A DNA stretch of 45,551 nucleotides, from contig JAUYFQ010000083.1 in NCBI GenBank assembly GCA_030690895.1, positions 1 through 45,551 of the forward strand. The letters are read 5' to 3'. Below are positions 42,184 to 45,551 of this stretch, one piece after another. Positions within the stretch are counted from its first letter, which is position 1; the number at the start of each line of letters is the position of its first letter. This DNA comes from Sulfuricellaceae bacterium. GTDB lineage: Bacteria > Pseudomonadota > Gammaproteobacteria > Burkholderiales > Sulfuricellaceae. The notes beneath the pieces were generated by a model. It was not told the origin of the DNA. It saw only the letters and a program-made list of their open reading frames with translations, and searched no databases. A program made the position numbers and the translations under genes.

Positions 42184-44448
42184 TCAGAACTTCACGTTGA
42201 CGCCTGCATAGATCGAACGCCCCATCCCTGGAACGGCGATGCCATAAGGCGCACCGCCCGTCGGGGGCATGGTGATGCCTTGCCCCACATACGCCCCGCC
42301 CAAGGGCAGTGAGTAGAGCTTGTTCAGTGCATTTTCAACGCCAACATCGAAACGCGCCTGCTTCCAGTCATAACTGGCGCGCAGGTTCAGCAGTCCATAG
42401 CCCGCCGTTTTCAGCTCGTTGCGCTCCTGAGACACATCGGTTTTGGCATCCACGAACTGACCTTCAATGGTGTTGGTCCAGTTGCCCAGACGTTGAACGA
42501 CGGCCAGCTTCGCATTCAGCGGCATGATGTTGTAAAGGTCATCATCCGTGTCGCTGGTGGTTTTCCCTTTCACATACGCCATTACGCCGGTTGCGGTGAA
42601 GTTACCCAGACCCGTGTTCTTGGCGAGCGGGATAAACCCGGAGACATCGATACCGTAGAGACGGGCATCCTGATTGACATATTTCAGGAATACGAACTTG
42701 TTTGCACCCGTGAGATTCGTTGCATTGCACGGACTGCCTGTCATGAAGGTATCGCCCGCTCCGCAGCGCCGCGCATTGATATAGTCCTGAACATAGGTGT
42801 AATAAGGCGTGACTTTCACCCCCCAGTTCTGCTGTCCGGCGTCATGCCAATCCATTGTGGCGCTGAGCGTGTTGGCCTGCTCCGGTTTCAGGTCGAGATT
42901 CCCGACATAGCCATTGCCATCCCCGACCATGTTGACCATGTTCATGGCCATGCCGCCGGTTGACCAGGCATAGCGCTCATAAAGGTTGGGCGAGCGGGTC
43001 TTGTGGGCATAGCCGAATTCGACGGTTTGGCTGTTGCTTGGCAGATAACGCGCCAGCGCGGTCATGTCCCAGTTGTTGTCGGTACGGCTGCGGTCGCTGT
43101 TGTTGAAGGCGCTGGCATCGCCGTTATAACCGGCGTTATAGCCCTGCACCGTCCCCGTATCCATGTTCACCCGCTCGCCGCGCAAGCCCAATAGGCTGAG
43201 CCACTGCTGGTTCCAGTTGGCCTCCCATTCAGCAAACAGCCCTAAACGGTCGCGCTGGCCGTCGTTGATATTCCAGAAGGTATTCGGCGACATGCCGCCC
43301 GTGCCAGAGGGATCCCACCAGTCGTCCAGGCGGTAGCGCTGGGATTCGGCGCCGACCCGCAGCAGATCGCGGGATGAAATCGCAATATCTGCCTTGACCA
43401 GGATGCCGGTATTGTCGCCTTCCGTATCCATCGGCATACCGGGCGCATTGCCCCGATACCAGTAAGCCTTGTCCTCAAGGAAATTCATGACATGGCGCGT
43501 CTGCTCGTTATACACCCGCGCTTCCAGACCGCCCCACTGGTACTTGCCCTTGTAGCGCAAATTGATCTGTTCGCTCTCGTTGCCAGTCATGTCCATGCGC
43601 TGGTTTGGAAAACCCTGATACGGAATATCCTGCCAGCCCAGCTTGAGATCGACCTGATGGTTGTCGCTACGCACCGCCAGTCCTAGTTGCTGGTTGGTCG
43701 ATTTATACATGGAAGACCCGACTTCATCGCCATCCAGCCATTTGGTCGAGGTATACATGGAAGGGCCGCCCGGCGGACTGGCGACAAATGCCGGGCCGGC
43801 AGGTTTGAAATCGCCGCCCGCCGTATAGTTTCCAGCCTCCACCGTCGAGCCGCTATAAGTCATGCTCAGACTCTCGCTCGCAATCGTCGCGCCCAGATTC
43901 AGCCCCTTGGAATCGCCGTTGCTGCGATAAACCGCGCCCGCCTCGCCCTTGAGCAAATGTCCCTGCCCTTTGGCGGCAAATTCCGGCTCCGGCGAATTGG
44001 CCAGAATCGTCCCGCCGATGCTGTCGCCACCCGTACTCACCGGCGCGATGCCGGAGAACACCTGAATGCTGCCCACGTTGGAAGGGTCGATATAGGAAAG
44101 CGGCGGATTCATGTGGTTGGCGCAGGCAGAAACCAGATCCATGCCATCCACCTTGATGCGCAGGCGATCATCCGCCAGCCCATGAATCGCAGGCAGACTG
44201 GAAACGCCCCCCGCGCCCATCAAGCTGACGCCCGGCACATTGCCCAGCAGGCTGGCGCTATCACTGGTCGCCGCCTCCATCCGCCTCATCTCCGCCTTGT
44301 CAACCGCGACCGCTCCCACCGGCTGAGTCTCGATCTTGCCCGCCTTGACCGTGACTTCAGGCAAGGTTTCGCTCCAGGCATTGATAGAGAGAATGGAAAG
44401 CGCAAGCGCGACAGCCGTCGGCAGTTTGCGGGTGGTGAATGATTGCAT
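42184..44448 (-). CDS. oprC: TonB-dependent copper receptor, OprC/NosA-like
   Basis: 754-residue outer-membrane receptor with signal peptide (MQSFTTRKLPTAVALALSIL, SINAWSE), plug domain from about 30 (SLLGNVPGVSLMGAGGVSSL) and beta-barrel ending in the aromatic sequence GRSIYAGVNVKF. Residues C109 and M113 in SACANHMNPPLSYIDP and H319/M321 in TRHVMNF reproduce the CxxxM and HxM copper ligands described for Pseudomonas OprC. RCGAGDTFMTGSPC later supplies a cysteine pair in a loop. Start at 44446-44448 fits the signal peptide; the frame is open further upstream through repeats. Copper import is thus likely but inferred. Confidence 0.88.
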   Translation of the reverse strand: MQSFTTRKLPTAVALALSILSINAWSETLPEVTVKAGKIETQPVGAVAVDKAEMRRMEAATSDSASLLGNVPGVSLMGAGGVSSLPAIHGLADDRLRIKVDGMDLVSACANHMNPPLSYIDPSNVGSIQVFSGIAPVSTGGDSIGGTILANSPEPEFAAKGQGHLLKGEAGAVYRSNGDSKGLNLGATIASESLSMTYSGSTVEAGNYTAGGDFKPAGPAFVASPPGGPSMYTSTKWLDGDEVGSSMYKSTNQQLGLAVRSDNHQVDLKLGWQDIPYQGFPNQRMDMTGNESEQINLRYKGKYQWGGLEARVYNEQTRHVMNFLEDKAYWYRGNAPGMPMDTEGDNTGILVKADIAISSRDLLRVGAESQRYRLDDWWDPSGTGGMSPNTFWNINDGQRDRLGLFAEWEANWNQQWLSLLGLRGERVNMDTGTVQGYNAGYNGDASAFNNSDRSRTDNNWDMTALARYLPSNSQTVEFGYAHKTRSPNLYERYAWSTGGMAMNMVNMVGDGNGYVGNLDLKPEQANTLSATMDWHDAGQQNWGVKVTPYYTYVQDYINARRCGAGDTFMTGSPCNATNLTGANKFVFLKYVNQDARLYGIDVSGFIPLAKNTGLGNFTATGVMAYVKGKTTSDTDDDLYNIMPLNAKLAVVQRLGNWTNTIEGQFVDAKTDVSQERNELKTAGYGLLNLRASYDWKQARFDVGVENALNKLYSLPLGGAYVGQGITMPPTGGAPYGIAVPGMGRSIYAGVNVKF

Positions 44449-44570
44449 GAGACGCCCCTGAAGTTGAAAAACTGGTTTCACGTGGAACCTGTCCAGTGAA
44501 ATATCAGCCAATTCTAATGAAGGATGCGAATGTCTGGAATGTGGCAAATTGCCGCAGGGGGACAGGCTAA

Positions 44571-44623
44571 CTGTCATGGCGAAGCGCCGCCTCGAATCAT
44601 GAAACAACGCTTCGCCATGACAG
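44571..44623. repeat. Inverted repeat, 16-bp perfect arms
   Basis: ctgtcatggcgaagcg (44571-44586) and cgcttcgccatgacag (44608-44623) are exact reverse complements around a 21-base spacer. The gcgaagcg ends recall the mini-hairpin of the striped elements, so this may be a related half-element next to copy 8. Confidence 0.85.
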
Positions 44624-44627
44624 CTTC

Positions 44628-44695
44628 CCTCTCTCCTTGCTCTCTCCCAGCAGGGAGAGAGGGACGAGGGCAACGCTTCGCGTTGTTTCACGTTA
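44628..44695. repeat. Palindromic striped element, copy 8
   Basis: Plus strand ccctctctccttgctctctc, then ccagcagggagagagggacg, then agggcaacgcttcgcgttgt and ttcacgtt. In reverse complement it starts aacgtgaaacaacgcgaagc, the same as copies 1 and 7. It is the only copy in this orientation. It lies between the copper receptor and the higB-like gene. Confidence 0.9.
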
Positions 44696-44727
44696 AGCAA
44701 TACTTGCGCGAAATAGCTTGCCATGGC

Positions 44728-44743
44728 GTAGCTTATAAACTAC
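44728..44743. promoter_or_regulatory. Candidate operator of the higBA-type pair
   Basis: Near-palindrome gtagcttataaactac (14 of 16 positions symmetric), 10 bases before the toxin start, with a TATAAA inside. Position and symmetry fit an autoregulatory site overlapping the promoter; no firm -35 found. Confidence 0.4.
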
Positions 44744-44753
44744 ATTTCTCGTT

Positions 44754-45077
44754 ATGATCGAAGTTTTCCGATACCAAGCCGAGGATGGCAAAGAACCCCT
44801 GACCGACTGGCTTCGGTCGATCAAAGACAAGCAGGCTCAAGCCAAGATTCGTGTCCGCATCAAACGGCTTGAGGCTGGCAATTTTGGCGATTGCGACCCA
44901 GTAGGTGATGGTGTTCATGAATTGCGAGAACATCTTGGCGCGGGTTATCGAGTGTATTTTGGCCGCCATGGTCAGACGGTTGTGATCTTGCTGTGCGGAG
45001 GCATCAAGAAATCGCAACCCGCCGACATCAAGGCCGCCAGGGAAAATTGGAAAGATTGGAAACGGAGACAGGGATGA
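44754..45077 (+). CDS. HigB-like toxin (RelE superfamily, HI1419 type)
   Basis: 107-residue putative mRNA-cleaving toxin of the addiction-module killer family. Family markers are EPLTDWLRSIKDKQAQAKIR, VHELREHLGAGYRVYFGRHG and VILLCGGIKKSQPADIKAAR. Full length, without disruption. Toxin precedes antitoxin, the HigBA order. Its stop overlaps the antitoxin start (ATGA), so the two are translationally coupled. The ATG has a poor Shine-Dalgarno. Confidence 0.93.
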   Translation: MIEVFRYQAEDGKEPLTDWLRSIKDKQAQAKIRVRIKRLEAGNFGDCDPVGDGVHELREHLGAGYRVYFGRHGQTVVILLCGGIKKSQPADIKAARENWKDWKRRQG

Positions 45078-45370
45078 ACAAGGGCCAGAAAGCCGCAGTA
45101 TCTCACCATGACAGCGAAGTGGCCGAGCTGCGCGCAGATCGGGAATTGGCGGTCGAATACCTGAAAGCCGCCATGGAATCGCTAGACAACCCCGATGATC
45201 GAGCTGCGGGTCTTCTTGCGCTTCGCACCGTGGCTGAAGCATATGGTGGGCTTGGAGCTGTTTCCGCTGAAGCCGGGATTAGTCGCGAATCACTTTATCG
45301 GGCACTCTCGGCAAAAGGGAATCCTACACTTAACCCGAATTTTGCACAAACAGGGCGAATAACAAAGTAA
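45074..45370 (+). pseudogene. HigA-like antitoxin, 3' end apparently replaced by IS sequence
   Basis: 98 codons from ATG at 45074 (MNKGQKAAVSHHDSEVAELR). The helix-turn-helix of the HI1420 antidote family is recognisable: AVSAEAGISRESLYRALSAK GNPTL broken at that point. Family members continue from GNP with about 20 residues of a final helix and strand (a pattern like FATxLKVxxALGL). Here the sequence instead turns into NPNFAQTGRITK and stops, and an IS1380 transposase begins 45 bases later. I read this as a truncation by the IS; the HTH itself is intact, so partial function is possible. Confidence 0.75.
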
Positions 45371-45378
45371 GCATTTGA

Positions 45379-45384
45379 TATAAT
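45379..45384 (+). promoter_or_regulatory. Candidate -10 of the IS transposase
   Basis: Perfect TATAAT 30 bases upstream of the transposase ATG. No clear -35 at standard spacing. Confidence 0.45.
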
Positions 45385-45414
45385 ACGAGTGATCAAAAAA
45401 CATATTCGTAAAAA

Positions 45415-45551
45415 ATGACTACTTGTACTCGCCCTGATGCCAATTCTACCCCAGAACAACTCCGCTTTCCTCCCGCAGCCGGTTTCACGGTTCGCGCCGA
45501 TTTCACGGGTGGGGAAGTTTCCTCTGACCTGGGGGCATTACTGCTGTCCTC
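45415..45551 (+). CDS. IS1380-family transposase, N-terminal part
   Basis: The first 45 residues are in the window: MTTCTRPDANSTPEQLRFPP, then AGFTVRADFTGGEVSSDLGA and LLLS. VRADFTGGxxSSDxGALLL is typical of the N-terminus of IS1380 (DDE) transposases. The rest lies beyond the right edge. No frameshift is seen in the visible part, so the element may be intact. Confidence 0.88.
   Translation, partial: MTTCTRPDANSTPEQLRFPPAAGFTVRADFTGGEVSSDLGALLLS

Larger units (their letters stand above)
44449..44753. other. 305-base gene-free gap made largely of repeats
   Basis: Between the copper receptor start and the higB start. From left to right: the receptor leader (about 44449-44540), a palindrome pair (44571-44623), repeat copy 8 (44628-44695) and the putative toxin-antitoxin operator (44728-44743). 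I see no credible gene. Confidence 0.6.
45323..45551 (+). mobile_element. IS1380-family insertion sequence, left end (cut by window)
   Basis: The transposase start at 45415 and the abrupt loss of antitoxin homology near 45320-45331 place the left IS boundary there. cctacacttaacccgaattt (45323-45342) is a plausible terminal repeat, but the other end and target duplication are outside the window, so the exact boundary is not proven. Confidence 0.65.

Noticed and set aside
44449-44724. N-terminal extension of the copper receptor
   Set aside because: Encoded by repeats upstream of a normal signal peptide start at 44448.

Overview
The window reads as a chromosome segment of a betaproteobacterium, most likely from the order Nitrosomonadales (the Gallionella/Sulfuricella/Thiobacillus/Nitrosomonas grouping). 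The reasons are the gene order def-fmt-rsmB-DUF4390-ntrY-ntrX-trkA-trkH, the blocks LysM-dprA-smg-topA and proA-nadD-rsfS-rlmH-maf-rng, BPSS1780-type and DUF2782 proteins, and a phosphoribulokinase that suggests Calvin-cycle autotrophy. The species cannot be fixed from the sequence alone.

Layout. 1-640 is a scar in which the first ~48 codons of a REP-associated tyrosine transposase (RAYT) run into the last ~70 codons of a displaced gyrB copy. 698-5924 (minus) is the LysM-dprA-smg-topA operon. 6074-15667 (plus) holds formylmethionine enzymes, 16S rRNA methylation, the NtrYX two-component system and Trk potassium uptake, with several start/stop overlaps. polA (minus) and a LOG-family gene (plus) start head to head 15 bp apart. 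Next come thrB, a BPSS1780-type membrane protein, a PrlF/YhaV toxin-antitoxin pair with a palindromic operator, rlmJ and uvrD (minus), and phosphoribulokinase (minus) divergent from leuS-lptE-holA-proA-nadD-rsfS-rlmH-maf-rng (plus). 35925-39554 (minus) is a proC-yggT-DUF167-dynamin-like GTPase cluster. An SDR epimerase, pbpG and mscL (plus), an OprC-like copper receptor (minus) and a HigB/HigA-type pair lead to an IS1380 element that enters the window at its right edge and appears to have cut the antitoxin gene.

The most striking feature is a dispersed family of GC-rich, palindromic, pyrimidine/purine-striped elements (CCCTCTC...GAGAGGG, often with a CGCGAAGCG mini-hairpin). I count eight copies. 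Four lie in frame inside essential or DNA-repair genes (polA, uvrD, and leuS twice) and are translated into Pro/Gly/Ser-rich loops such as [11 protein letters not shown]. One lies directly upstream of nadD and seems to supply its Shine-Dalgarno and TTG start. Three are intergenic. Together with a 31-bp perfect REP hairpin between maf and rng, two other repeat families and the RAYT remnant, this suggests past bursts of REP-type spread that have remodelled housekeeping proteins. Second-tier observations are an NtrX with a degenerate AAA+ domain, a LysM protein with an internal Cys-framed tandem duplication, and the IS-truncated antitoxin.
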